Positions 1-8,418 of a stretch of DNA of 64,000 nucleotides are shown here, in pieces (position 1 is the stretch's first letter; each line of letters opens with the position of its first letter). The position numbers were made by a program, and so were the translations under genes. The notes beneath the pieces are model-generated. The model was not told where the DNA came from. It did not search any database and saw only the letters and a program-made list of their open reading frames with translations. The DNA lies in NCBI GenBank assembly GCA_963931255.1, contig OZ006972.1, positions 620,001-684,000 of the forward strand, written 5' to 3'. Source of the DNA: CALUVN01 sp944323595 (GTDB lineage: Bacteria > Cyanobacteriota > Vampirovibrionia > Gastranaerophilales > Gastranaerophilaceae).

Positions 1-462
1 ACCATCGCAAACATATTCTGCCCCGCCGGTTTCGACGGTTTCGTCAGCCGTTGCATCAATTACAAGAGCATGCAGACCTGAAAATTTTTCTAATGCATCA
101 CGTGCAGCAATATCATCTACAACATATGCATCCTTAAATACAGAAGGAATTTGTGTTGTGGGAATTTTTCCGTTACCATCCAATGAGGCAAGTCCGTTAT
201 TCTGTCCTCTTTGTAATGCAATTCTGTTATCCACTGCTGTTGCAAAATCCGTTACGTTGGCTGACGTATGCGTATGCCCTACATCTGATTTTGTTGCAAG
301 ATACTCCGCAAGTTGTTGAGCGTTATCAAAAGCCGTTAAAGCCTTGCTTTCTCCATTACCTATATAAAATTTCTTTTCATCTGTTGTGTATAAAAGTGCA
401 CCTGCCGGAGCTTCACTCGGCAAATTTGTTTTAAGTCCACGTTTAATCTGAATTGTTCCCAT
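1..462 (-). CDS. Tail fibre protein, N-terminal part (runs off the window)
   Basis: The frame is open from the ATG at 462 to the window edge (154 codons seen) and has a GGAG site just upstream. The start MGTIQIKRG and the phrase APAGALLYTTDEKKFYIG are typical of phage fibres and hyaluronidase-like tail proteins that begin by listing a grid of values. A collar-type motif SDVGHTHTSANVTDF follows, which is seen in distal fibre segments. It is the last gene visible of the leftward tail operon, just after the gpH-like fibre, as in P2/Mu-like phages. Receptor binding is inferred from position. The C-terminal, host-specific part lies outside the window. Confidence 0.75.
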   Translation of the reverse strand, partial: MGTIQIKRGLKTNLPSEAPAGALLYTTDEKKFYIGNGESKALTAFDNAQQLAEYLATKSDVGHTHTSANVTDFATAVDNRIALQRGQNNGLASLDGNGKIPTTQIPSVFKDAYVVDDIAARDALEKFSGLHALVIDATADETVETGGAEYVCDG

Positions 463-482
463 AAATAAATCTCCTTTTGTTT

Positions 483-1175
483 CTAAAATTCACCTGCATC
501 AATATTTTCGGCATCATCAACAATACCGTTCTGGTTTTTATCGTAAATACTTGTGTTCATTATCAAATCAGGAAGAACAGGCGGCTGCGGAATTTCAATA
601 TCTCCCTTGTCCGTAAATAGCCCGCCATCAACAAACTCACAAGAATCAACAACTCCATTGCCATTTGTGTCATATAACCAAATCGGCATTAAATCAGGGT
701 GTTGATGACTTTTTATTAAATCTGTTACAAATTCCACTGAAGCATACTGGATGCTTGGATCAATTTTTATTTGTACGGCATCGGGATTTATCCCTTTTAA
801 TCTCACCTTAATCCATATATCTTTAATTCCGCCCTGTTCCTCCTGCGGTTTATAAGTTAATGGCTGTCTTGCAATTAAAATTAAATTATTTAAACTATCA
901 AAAACACCGACTTCCCTGATATAAAATCCGCCTATGTTATGCGGTATTAGAGCCGTTGCAGAAACTCCGTCAACTTCCTGAGTTTCTGCCCGATAAATCT
1001 CATTAACCAATGCTGTCTGATCCTGACGCATTTCGTAATATTCGCCGCAAGCATCACCGACAGCAATGTATTTTAAGTCTAATTTCGTTCCGGCTATCAA
1101 AGCCGCATTTATCTTCTCAAAACCTATATCTGTAATTATTGAATTAAACTTCATTTCCTCAACAGAAGAAGTCAT
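483..1175 (-). CDS. Tail-collar fibre protein (DUF3751/gpH-like)
   Basis: 230 aa from the ATG at 1175, which has a strong GAGGAGGT site; a longer frame to 1262 overlaps gpI and has no such site. The N-terminus (FNSIITDIGFEKINAA, then LKYIAVGDACGEYY) and the later phrase GGFYIREVGVFD match the phage tail-collar family that joins fibres to the baseplate. The C-terminal third carries two DxNxNGxxD loops, DTNGNGVVDSCE and DKNQNGIVDDAE, which look like dockerin or EF-hand calcium loops. It sits between gpI and a fibre gene, the normal place. Calcium binding is inferred. Confidence 0.8.
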   Translation of the reverse strand: MTSSVEEMKFNSIITDIGFEKINAALIAGTKLDLKYIAVGDACGEYYEMRQDQTALVNEIYRAETQEVDGVSATALIPHNIGGFYIREVGVFDSLNNLILIARQPLTYKPQEEQGGIKDIWIKVRLKGINPDAVQIKIDPSIQYASVEFVTDLIKSHQHPDLMPIWLYDTNGNGVVDSCEFVDGGLFTDKGDIEIPQPPVLPDLIMNTSIYDKNQNGIVDDAENIDAGEF

Positions 1176-1822
1176 ATTGTAACCTCCTCGCTTGTCAAAA
1201 TATAACTTGCTATTGGTAAAACTGCTGTTTGTGTGAGATAAATTGTAAGTTTTTCTAGCCATGAACGAACATTTTTATGTGCATTGATTATATTTACAAT
1301 GCGTGTTTCCAAGTCCGACTCATAACTTGTTTCTAAATCTACAAAAACTTTAAAGAAAAATGGTTCTCCGTTATATTCAAACCATTCCGCAATATCTGCC
1401 CTCAAATCTAAAACTTCAAGTGCACTTATAATTGCATATTTAGTACCGCGATATTTATGTAATTGAATTGCATTTTTCAATAATGCACGCTTTTCCGCTT
1501 CCGTTTTGCAAAAAATCCATCCTTCATCGCCGGTTATATGATACTGTTCTGCTAAATGAGGCAGAACATCTGACGGAACTGTATCAATATTTGTCAAATT
1601 TAAAACATCCAGTTTGAGTTTTGCGTAGCGTTCTTCACAAATTTCATCAAAGATCTTTAAATTAACATCATCAATCGGAGCCAAACTTCTTGAATTATTG
1701 GCGGTTCTCAACCTTTGTACTCCGCTTTGCAATTCTGCTGAATTGCTCCGCTTCGTCAGGTTGTTCACAGGGGCGAGTTCCGCTTCGCTACACTCTTGCC
1801 AAAATTCGCTACTCATCCGCAT
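1172..1822 (-). CDS. Phage tail protein I (baseplate gpI-like)
   Basis: 216 aa. From about residue 47 (SLAPIDDVNLKIFDEICEERYAKL) the protein follows the P2 gpI pattern, including VLPHLAEQYHI, LLKNAIQLHKYRGTKYAI and the EWFEYNGEPFFFKV block. It is a baseplate wedge protein that acts with gpJ and gpW. The first ~45 residues (CSEAELAPVNNLTKRS and on) do not look like gpI and are coded by a GC-richer stretch, so they may come from a small inserted element. The start overlaps the end of gpJ by 14 bases and the stop overlaps the next gene by 4, showing a tight operon. Confidence 0.85.
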   Translation of the reverse strand: MRMSSEFWQECSEAELAPVNNLTKRSNSAELQSGVQRLRTANNSRSLAPIDDVNLKIFDEICEERYAKLKLDVLNLTNIDTVPSDVLPHLAEQYHITGDEGWIFCKTEAEKRALLKNAIQLHKYRGTKYAIISALEVLDLRADIAEWFEYNGEPFFFKVFVDLETSYESDLETRIVNIINAHKNVRSWLEKLTIYLTQTAVLPIASYILTSEEVTI

Positions 1823-2942
1823 ATCCTCCGATTGTTATGTCATAATTTATCAAATTTGCCCATTGATATTCCTTGATATCTATATCTTTCGGGGTTTCCA
1901 GTTCAACTTTGAATACCCCGTAAATGGTGTTTAATATAGATATGATCTGCGTCTGAACAACATTTTTTCCTAATTTTTCAGATAAAGAGCCCTTATATTC
2001 CTGCATTTTTGCATCAATAGTATTTTTAACAGTGGTTGCATCCGCATCAATATATAGAATAATGTTTGCCTTTATTGAAAAATCAACATTCTCAGCAGAA
2101 ATTACTTTTACACAGTCGGTAAGAGGTCGGATTTTACTATCACTCAAGTAATTTCTGACAATTTGTAAAATTTCTTCTGTAGGATTTCCGTCCTTAGTCA
2201 AAGGATAAACATTCACAATTCCCGGACTTGGAGAAGTTATTGCAACGTCTATTATTGATTGATGTGCAGATAAAGTATGAAAACGATATGCTCCTTTACT
2301 GCCCGCATTTGAGAATTGTTCAGGAGATTGCCGGATGCGTTCTCTTAAGCTATCAGCAGTTTCGTCATCAACTCCTCCACTTGAAATAGTTATATTTTCA
2401 ACGGTTGAGATATAACTTAATGGAGTTATAAGGTTATTTATTGAGCCAATCGTGTAATTATTAGATGCACTTCCCGGAGTTTCACATATAGCCTCTGCTG
2501 TAATTGAAGTTTCTCCGGCTTTTAATGTAACCGCTTCAGTTGTTTGAAATATGAATAAGCCGTCTTTTGTCTCAACTTTACACCCTGCATCAATCTTGAA
2601 ATCAAAATCCAATGCCTCATCAACTGAAAATTTTAAGGTCGTATGGGAATAATTTGCAAGAAGTTTGGTTACTCCAAAAGGTTCGCCTATATGTTCCAAA
2701 ACTTCTAATGGTGCATAACTTAAAAGGTTTTGTTTGGCGGTTTCCTGAATTTTCATTCTCAAAACGGTTTCACGATAAGCTCCGACATCAATCATCAAGC
2801 GTTCAATTTGTGCAGGCTGAAGAACTTTGCCACTTTTTTCTTCATAAGCGGCAATCCATTCTTTTGTAACAACATCGGGATCACGTTCGATAAAATTAGG
2901 TTCAGGCAGTTGTGTCACTAAATTTCCTCCTGTGGTACTCAC
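1809..2942 (-). CDS. Baseplate assembly protein J (gpJ-like)
   Basis: 377 aa. The order of segments is that of the baseplate J family: NFIERDPDVVTKEWIAAYEE at the start, then AYRETVLRMKIQETAKQNLL, a central beta-rich part, GGVDDETADSLRERIRQSPE, the ITSPSPGIVNVYPL strand and a C-terminal TIGGYADE. Together with gpW and gpI it builds the wedges around the tail hub of contractile phages. A GGAGG site precedes the ATG. About 80 bases of unusual, GC-richer DNA separate it from gpW upstream. Confidence 0.9.
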   Translation of the reverse strand: MSTTGGNLVTQLPEPNFIERDPDVVTKEWIAAYEEKSGKVLQPAQIERLMIDVGAYRETVLRMKIQETAKQNLLSYAPLEVLEHIGEPFGVTKLLANYSHTTLKFSVDEALDFDFKIDAGCKVETKDGLFIFQTTEAVTLKAGETSITAEAICETPGSASNNYTIGSINNLITPLSYISTVENITISSGGVDDETADSLRERIRQSPEQFSNAGSKGAYRFHTLSAHQSIIDVAITSPSPGIVNVYPLTKDGNPTEEILQIVRNYLSDSKIRPLTDCVKVISAENVDFSIKANIILYIDADATTVKNTIDAKMQEYKGSLSEKLGKNVVQTQIISILNTIYGVFKVELETPKDIDIKEYQWANLINYDITIGGYADE

Positions 2943-3023
2943 TCACTGCGTTCGTTGCGTTCCTACGTCGGTATAGAACGGTTACGACCTCCAACGTCTT
3001 GCCAACGCAAGCCGTTTCGGTCT

Positions 3024-3392
3024 TCACACACTGCTCACGCTTACCTCCGTAACTCCGTTTGCGTTTGAATCTTTTAATGTCCATTCGACTTTTACGGTTA
3101 AAGTGGATTCTTCTATCTCGACCTCGATAGAATTTATTTTTATGCGGGTTTCCCACATAGTGATTGCATCTGTCGCCTCACGTACAATATTGGGAGTTGC
3201 TTCGTTTATGGGGTAATCAATGTATTTATATATGTCCGAACCGAATGTCAGACGATGAGGTACAGAGCCTTTTTTAGTTAGAAGTATAATTGCGATGCAC
3301 TGGTTAATATCATCAGCACCCTCGGCAACATTGCCGATTGCGTTGAGTTTTAATTGCCAGTCGATGTATGTAATTTCATTTAAATTTGTCAT
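3024..3392 (-). CDS. Baseplate assembly protein W (gp25-like)
   Basis: 122 aa. The segments DDINQCIAIILLTKKGSVPH, LTFGSDIYKYIDYPINEA and IVREATDAITMWETRIKI are the standard GPW/gp25 signature (lysozyme-like fold without lysis activity in the baseplate). It lies between gpV and gpJ as in P2. The last ~14 residues (SNANGVTEVSVSSV) extend past where the family normally ends and fall in a GC-richer stretch that continues into the intergenic gap, so the natural C-terminus may have been altered by an insertion. Confidence 0.88.
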   Translation of the reverse strand: MTNLNEITYIDWQLKLNAIGNVAEGADDINQCIAIILLTKKGSVPHRLTFGSDIYKYIDYPINEATPNIVREATDAITMWETRIKINSIEVEIEESTLTVKVEWTLKDSNANGVTEVSVSSV

Positions 3393-3397
3393 TGGGG

Positions 3398-3907
3398 TTA
3401 CATTGTTTTATTGGGTGCAGAAGTTGCTTTTCCTTGATTGCCTGTATGCGTATGAGGATTATATGTATCTCTCATTGCTTGCATTGACGAGGTTTTGTCC
3501 GTAATATCCGCATTGGATTTTATTCCTGCGGTGTTTGTGAAAGTTCCCTCGTGTTCTATGTTTCCGATTAATTTCATTTTTGAAAAAGCAACGGTGAGAG
3601 TCTGATTTTCTTTATCAGCATTTATATATGAGCCGTCTTCAAGGTTTACAGATAATTGTTTTTCGCTTTGCGTGGTTGAAACATCTTCAGTTGAATAAAT
3701 TGCTCCGAGTATTACTCCGTCTTCAGAATTTTCATCCATAAGGCAGGCAACTTGTTCTCCGATATCCGGCATTGCGTAAAACTTGTCTTTCAATGTTTTT
3801 GTTTGAAGAATCGGAAGCCAAAAAGATGTTGACTCATCATCTTCAAAACTTACACGAGCCTGAACGTTTATGGGATCAATTTGCGATACAATTCCAAACC
3901 TTAACAC
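3398..3907 (-). CDS. Baseplate spike protein gpV-like
   Basis: 169 aa from a GTG at 3907, which follows a GAGGTGG site and overlaps the reading-frame remnant of gpD. The N-terminal OB-fold region (RFGIVSQIDPINVQARVSFED, FWLPILQ, MPDIGEQVACLMDENSEDGVILGAIYS) and a C-terminal NPHTHTGNQG match the P2 gpV central spike, where an HxH motif near the tip binds iron in known members. It would pierce the outer membrane during infection. The TTG at 3922 is a longer alternative start. Confidence 0.85.
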   Translation of the reverse strand: MLRFGIVSQIDPINVQARVSFEDDESTSFWLPILQTKTLKDKFYAMPDIGEQVACLMDENSEDGVILGAIYSTEDVSTTQSEKQLSVNLEDGSYINADKENQTLTVAFSKMKLIGNIEHEGTFTNTAGIKSNADITDKTSSMQAMRDTYNPHTHTGNQGKATSAPNKTM

Positions 3908-4004
3908 GATTCCACCTCGCAATAAGTTTTATAACCGCTTGCCCTGTCTATCACATGCCGGGCTTGCTTGATGTGGTATTTGCCTGAAAAATGTCCGACT
4001 CCTT
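3901..4004 (-). pseudogene. Out-of-frame 3' end of gpD
   Basis: Reading the -1 frame relative to gpD gives LKGVGHFSGKYHIKQA and then RHVIDRASGYKTYCEVESC with a stop at 3901. This is the C-terminal strand expected for gpD proteins (F-SGKY-I--A-H motif), and its stop overlaps the gpV GTG as intact genes in such operons do. It has no start or Shine-Dalgarno site of its own. It therefore belongs to the upstream gene and shows that gpD is split by a one-base shift. Confidence 0.75.
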
Positions 4005-4871
4005 TTAGTTCACAATATTTGACCCTGCAATCAAATACGGATTTCCTGTAAATTCAAGAGAACCATCGATTTTAGTGTCAGCCGTTGAGAGTGCGGCCTG
4101 TGCTTTTGCAATAGCCTGCTTTCTGTCAGAACACCGAACGGTAATCTTTAAAGTATCGCCTTTTTTGACATTTTCATTTCGGGCAGTAGCTTTAACAACT
4201 TTTTTCTTTTTAGGATTGAAGTATGAAACCTGAACAGCTTTATATTTTTGAGAAGTTTTTTCTCTGAGATTTATATGCAGCAAATCGGATTTATAAAATA
4301 TCTGAGTAGAGTTTGCACCTTTGAGTTTTTTGACATCATAGAAAACAAGGTTATTTTCAGCAATTTTGAAGATATAGCCGTATTCTTCCGCAAGTTTAGT
4401 GAGGAATGTCAAATCACGTTCTTTGTTTTGAGTAATTCTATCGACACGAATATCTGCAACTTCTCCGACTAAAGTGTATCCGTGTTTATCTGCAATCTCT
4501 TTTGCTATCTGTTTGAGGGTTTTGTTTTCATAACCTTGAGAATTCTTTTGTCTTAAAGGCTTTTTAATGCCGGTAGCAAGACCTTTTACGGTTATAACGT
4601 CAGGCGGAGTGTCGTATTCCAGTTCGTCAATTTCAAAAACTCCGCAATTCAAAAGCTTTTCCGCCTCGTAACCGATATATGCACGTAACGCATCGCCTTT
4701 AGTAGGTATCCACGCACCCTGCCAGAGTTTTTCAGAATCCTCAAATGTTATCTGAAGCTCGTCAGACTCTCCATGTTCAACATCTGTGTACTCAATAGAA
4801 GTAACATATGGGGAAACGTCTTTAGTTATATTTTTTTGTTCATAAAATAATTCAAAAATAGGTACTAACAT
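4005..4871 (-). CDS. Late control protein D / tail hub gpD-like, frame cut short
   Basis: 288 aa. MLVPIFELFYEQKNITKDVS, SIEYTDVEHGESDELQITFED and the RDLTFLTKLAEEYGY block identify the gpD family, a hub protein that sits on the tail tube and holds the spike. The frame stops at 4005 in the middle of the conserved C-terminal motif: it reads NPYLIAGSNIVN-stop, while the next frame continues LKGVGHFSGKYHI to 3901. One base appears to be missing at about 4005-4010. So this is either a recent frameshift mutation, a sequencing error, or less likely a programmed event. Confidence 0.82.
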   Translation of the reverse strand: MLVPIFELFYEQKNITKDVSPYVTSIEYTDVEHGESDELQITFEDSEKLWQGAWIPTKGDALRAYIGYEAEKLLNCGVFEIDELEYDTPPDVITVKGLATGIKKPLRQKNSQGYENKTLKQIAKEIADKHGYTLVGEVADIRVDRITQNKERDLTFLTKLAEEYGYIFKIAENNLVFYDVKKLKGANSTQIFYKSDLLHINLREKTSQKYKAVQVSYFNPKKKKVVKATARNENVKKGDTLKITVRCSDRKQAIAKAQAALSTADTKIDGSLEFTGNPYLIAGSNIVN

Positions 4872-4978
4872 TTTGCTCCTGTGAAATCAAAGATTTCTAC
4901 GTCGCTGTCGTTAAGTTGCGTTGTCGAAAACTCAACGTTTCCGCCAACTCCACTCCGGCTGACGCTTATTTCTTCCAA
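4865..4978 (-). CDS. Possible 37-aa ORF between gpX and gpD
   Basis: A TTG-start frame overlaps the end of gpX and the first codons of gpD and encodes MEEISVSRSGVGGNVEFST and so on, ending DFTGAKC. It fills a 94-base gap exactly, which is what one expects of a small coupled gene, but there is no clear Shine-Dalgarno site and the DNA is GC-richer than its neighbours, like the other odd insertions in this operon. No function is recognised. It may be non-coding. Confidence 0.3.
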   Translation of the reverse strand: MEEISVSRSGVGGNVEFSTTQLNDSDVEIFDFTGAKC

Positions 4979-5184
4979 GGGGGTAGTTCAAACTGTATAG
5001 TTTCGGACTCTTCAAGGACAGGAATTTTGAGTTTTATTCCTGCATCTAAGACCGGTTCAATCGGAACTTCGGGGTTTGCTTTTATAATCTCCTCATACAA
5101 ATTGGGGTTACTGTAATATTTCTGCGAAATCATATCCCAACGGTCTCCATCACGAGTGATATAGGAATAGAACTCCTCCGTCAT
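4966..5184 (-). CDS. Tail protein X (gpX-like, LysM-type)
   Basis: 72 aa. The sequence ITRDGDRWDMISQKYYSNPN, then LYEEIIKANP and a C-terminal LKIPVL is the gpX/LysM-like pattern. In P2-type phages gpX sits between gpU and gpD and is thought to help link hub and tube. The start overlaps the end of gpU by four bases. Confidence 0.88.
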   Translation of the reverse strand: MTEEFYSYITRDGDRWDMISQKYYSNPNLYEEIIKANPEVPIEPVLDAGIKLKIPVLEESETIQFELPPWKK

Positions 5185-5600
5185 TTCTTTTTAAAACCTT
5201 TCTGTTCCTGTTTATCTTCAGGAATTTTTCCGGTGTATTCTCTTAGTCGGACATCGACCTGAACCGACATCAAATCGCCCTCCGGCGAGGCTTGTTCTGT
5301 GGTTTGTCCGATTTCATCAATGACAAAAACACCGACATATTCACCGTTTCCTTTGATAAATTTCAAAGGGGTTGCCGCATCTGCGACATCTTTTAAGTTT
5401 TTTATCTCATCTTCCGGCACACAGAAATTGCGATGGAAGTTTAACTTTATATCTTCTTCCTGCAAATTTTTGCCTAAGAATTGCAGAATTGGTTTGTTTT
5501 CAATACGGTCGTGTTGAGCGTAATTGTAGGATACGGTTTCATTTAATCCGTTGAAATAAGTTATTAGTTCAAATTTTATGTCTCCGAGTTGAGCAAACAT
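5181..5600 (-). CDS. Phage tail protein gpU-like
   Basis: 139 aa. MFAQLGDIKFELITYFNG at the start, the segment LQFLGKNLQEEDIKLNFH and the DVRLREYTG end match P2 gpU, a tail completion or initiation protein placed directly after the tape measure gene. It is separated from the tape measure stop by two bases. The extreme C-terminus is lysine-rich (EDKQEQKGFKKK). Confidence 0.87.
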   Translation of the reverse strand: MFAQLGDIKFELITYFNGLNETVSYNYAQHDRIENKPILQFLGKNLQEEDIKLNFHRNFCVPEDEIKNLKDVADAATPLKFIKGNGEYVGVFVIDEIGQTTEQASPEGDLMSVQVDVRLREYTGKIPEDKQEQKGFKKK

Positions 5601-5602
5601 AT

Positions 5603-8110
5603 TTAATAAGCTACCCTTTCTTTGCGTTCAAACTCCCTTTTAATGATGTTCACGACTTCATCTTTATGCTTTTTAAGCATCTTCAAAAATTCTTCTTTTG
5701 ATTCAGAACCTGAAATTGTGATTGTCGGGTTATAGGTTACAACAATGGATGCCGGTGCAGATGAGCGACCTCTCACGTTGGCTTTTAGCGGATTGGCGGC
5801 AGAGGGCTGAAGCAGCTTGACTGCGTGCCCGTTTAACGCCGCCAACCAAGAGCCTGAAAATACTCCCAAGGTCTTAGTCATAGCATTTTGAAGTGGCAAC
5901 GGTTTTAATGTTGATGCAATAGTTTCAACAATTTTGACCTTGTGCAAATCTTTAAGCGGCCCTGTCTTTGCAGGGGAATGAGGCAGGTGGTCTCTTATAA
6001 CCTGAGCTACCTGAGAAATACAGCCTTTTACTTTAGCAATGCCGGACATAATCCCTGCGGCAAGCATACTCGTGATTTTACTTCCGAATTCAAATGCTTT
6101 TGCGACAAGTTCAACCAACTTCACGATTATATAAGCAATGGCTTTACCAAAACGAACGCCCATTTTTTCAGCGGCTCCGCCTGTATCTTCAACAGGTTTT
6201 ATCAGTTTTTTGAACCAATCAACAATGGCTTTGATAGGTGCAAGAATAGGTGAGAGTGCTTTTCCCATTCTCTGGAATAACGGCATTAATGGCTGTAAAC
6301 CTTCTTTTAATCCCTGCCACATACCTTTAAAGAATCCAGAAATCGGTTTCCAGTATTTATAAATAACAAGAGCAACAACTCCGATTGCAAGAGCAATCCA
6401 ACCGAGAGGAGATGTAAGTAGAGTAACAGAAAACGCTCTGAATGCGATTATTGCATTTTTAATCAGGTTTGGAATACTCAAAAAACCTGTTTTGAACGCC
6501 TTTAAACCGTTTATAAAATTAGCCGGCATTGCTTTTATTGATGTTACTGTCCAGTCTTTTAGTGATAGGGCTGACTTTGAAATATTTGCAGGCAGTTCGG
6601 TGAAAGTCCTTATTAATCCTTTTCTCATCTCATTATCAATTCGCCTTATATCAGCACTAAAACCTAACAATGTGTGTTTGGGAAGATTTAAATCAAGTTT
6701 ATTTCCTGATTTAAAGATGTTAAATGCTGTATCAAGTGAGTGAGAAGTGCTTGTTAATCCTGCATTTTGCAATAATAAAACTGCATTTCTTGCAAGAACA
6801 GGACTTAAATCACGAGCGTAACCCAAGAATTTACCATACATTCCGACAAATTTGCCGATAATTATTGTTGCAGTGCCAAGCGTTGTAAGCAAAATTCCTA
6901 AGCCGATTGTGCCAATAATCGCCCCAAATAAACCTTTTTGTAGCAAAGGATTATTATTTATTTTTGTCAGAAGATTATTTATTAACTCTATCGGCTTATG
7001 AAGATGAGGAAATACAAGCTCTTTCATATTAATTTTTAAGAGTTTGAACTGTTCGTTTGTTGTTTCCATCATGTGTTCAAAGTCGGAATCAACAACGCCC
7101 TCGGCACTTAATGCAGAGGCTTTTATCCTTTTGTATTCATCAAGATTCTGCATCATGGGTTTTATAAAGTTTAAAACCTGTTTATCCTGAAAGACTTCGG
7201 AAACCTTAAACACATCTCCGCCGGAGAGTTCCGTCATCATCTCGATTACTTCTAAGATAGGATCACGACCTTGAGCGGCCGCATCTAAAAGAACCTGCTT
7301 GAGATTAACGCCGAAAACTTCCTCAAAGTTTTTTACTGCAAGTGGAGAAGTAACTTTTTGAATAAAGTTTTCTAAGTTATTTGCTGCTTCCGATGCCTCG
7401 CCGGCACCTTTCATTGCAACTTGCAGGGCAGCACCTAAAGATGCAACGGCAGGCGTCCCTTTCATTCCAAGCATAGCGGCACCTGCTGTTAAACTCGGAA
7501 ATGCCGCAGCCATATCCTTTAATTCAAAACGTCCCTCTTTGCCGGACATTGCAAGAATATCCATTGATTTACCGAGGTCAGAAATAGGAACTTTAAGGTT
7601 ATCGGTTACAGAAAACGCTGTTCTGGCAATATCCTCAATCACAGCTTGTTCACCTGTTGCGGTTCTTCCGATTACATTCATATAATCAAGGGCTTTTGTT
7701 GGATCAATACCTGATGCAACAAGAACATTCAAACCTTCTGCAATTTCAGGCCGCATCTGGTTTGTATATCTTGAAATTGATGCAAGTCGTTTATCCATAT
7801 CCTCTAATTGTTTTGCAGATAACTGCCCGACATTGCCGAGTTCTCTTAATCTGTGTTCCATTTGGAATGCTTCAGGAATAGCCTCTGTGATTCCAAGTTT
7901 ATACGCAAGTCCGCCCCCTGCAAGAGTCAATGCACCTCCGACTTTTGTCATATTCTGACCGAGTTTGTCTAACATATCTGAGGTGTTTTTGATTTCTCGC
8001 TGAAGTTTATCAAATTCATCATTGGATTTGTTGACAGCATCACGAATAACCCTCGACATTTTGTCGAAAGCGACTAAAGTTAATGAAACTTTCATAAGAC
8101 TGTCCATCAT
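5603..8110 (-). CDS. Tail tape measure protein (TP901-type)
   Basis: 835 aa, the longest phage gene in the leftward block. The N-terminus is a coiled coil (FDKMSRVIRDAVNKSNDEFDK) leading into a glycine-rich TP901 core (LGQNMTKVGGALTLAGGG, later RTATGEQAVIEDIARTAFSV and LAMSGKEGRFELKDMAAAFP). Two hydrophobic segments follow (around residues 390-420 and 560-580), usual for tape measure proteins that may cross the host membrane. Length sets tail length. It starts at an ATGATG that overlaps the stop of a 36-aa ORF upstream; either ATG could be used. Confidence 0.92.
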   Translation of the reverse strand: MMDSLMKVSLTLVAFDKMSRVIRDAVNKSNDEFDKLQREIKNTSDMLDKLGQNMTKVGGALTLAGGGLAYKLGITEAIPEAFQMEHRLRELGNVGQLSAKQLEDMDKRLASISRYTNQMRPEIAEGLNVLVASGIDPTKALDYMNVIGRTATGEQAVIEDIARTAFSVTDNLKVPISDLGKSMDILAMSGKEGRFELKDMAAAFPSLTAGAAMLGMKGTPAVASLGAALQVAMKGAGEASEAANNLENFIQKVTSPLAVKNFEEVFGVNLKQVLLDAAAQGRDPILEVIEMMTELSGGDVFKVSEVFQDKQVLNFIKPMMQNLDEYKRIKASALSAEGVVDSDFEHMMETTNEQFKLLKINMKELVFPHLHKPIELINNLLTKINNNPLLQKGLFGAIIGTIGLGILLTTLGTATIIIGKFVGMYGKFLGYARDLSPVLARNAVLLLQNAGLTSTSHSLDTAFNIFKSGNKLDLNLPKHTLLGFSADIRRIDNEMRKGLIRTFTELPANISKSALSLKDWTVTSIKAMPANFINGLKAFKTGFLSIPNLIKNAIIAFRAFSVTLLTSPLGWIALAIGVVALVIYKYWKPISGFFKGMWQGLKEGLQPLMPLFQRMGKALSPILAPIKAIVDWFKKLIKPVEDTGGAAEKMGVRFGKAIAYIIVKLVELVAKAFEFGSKITSMLAAGIMSGIAKVKGCISQVAQVIRDHLPHSPAKTGPLKDLHKVKIVETIASTLKPLPLQNAMTKTLGVFSGSWLAALNGHAVKLLQPSAANPLKANVRGRSSAPASIVVTYNPTITISGSESKEEFLKMLKKHKDEVVNIIKREFERKERVAY

Positions 8111-8217
8111 TGGTAATACCTCACAGATTTTATACTGTAAGGACAGTCTTTTAACTCGGCATCAAGAAAATATTCAAAAATAAATTTTTGATATTCTCTT
8201 GATTTTCTCGTTATCAT
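8107..8217 (-). CDS. 36-aa small protein coupled to the tape measure gene
   Basis: The ATG at 8217 overlaps the stop of the frameshifted chaperone extension (ATGA), and its own stop overlaps the tape measure start (caATGATG). The product, MITRKSREYQKFIFEYFLD followed by AELKDCPYSIKSVRYYQ, has no recognised domain. Perfect nesting by stop-start overlaps on both sides argues that it is translated. Small ORFs at this place are known in P2/Mu-like phages. Its role is unknown. Confidence 0.55.
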   Translation of the reverse strand: MITRKSREYQKFIFEYFLDAELKDCPYSIKSVRYYQ

Positions 8218-8418
8218 TGTATCGAGCATTGTTCTTCAAAGTCCTCGTTACGTTTATTCGTGTATTTTATTGACTGATTGCACCAGTAGGCTAAAGTTGG
8301 GATTGGCATTTCGGATATTTCCGAATACTGCCATCCGGTGGTTTTGCATAAATGAATTATGCTTTGGCTGTCGGGGAGGTAAGAGCAGATGTCAACGGAG
8401 TCACTATCTCCGTTTTTT
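8214..8418 (-). other. -1 frameshift extension of the tail chaperone (E'/GT-like)
   Basis: In the -1 frame the sequence stays open past the short form's stop and reads DICSYLPDSQSIIHLCKTTG, then WQYSEISEMPIPTLAYWCN and on to EEQCSIQ-stop at 8214. The W-SEI-MPI pattern is like the second half of chaperone fusions in other tailed phages. There is no start or Shine-Dalgarno site for it alone. Possible slip points are a run of six A on the coding strand (8413-8418) or a CCCC (8373-8376). The frameshift in this gene pair is widely conserved among tailed phages; the exact slip site here is inferred. Confidence 0.65.

Noticed and set aside
2902..3156. 84-codon minus-strand frame across the gpW-gpJ junction
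   Set aside because: It overlaps the end of gpW and the start of gpJ in another frame, is rich in Arg/Lys without a domain, and follows the odd GC-rich segment.
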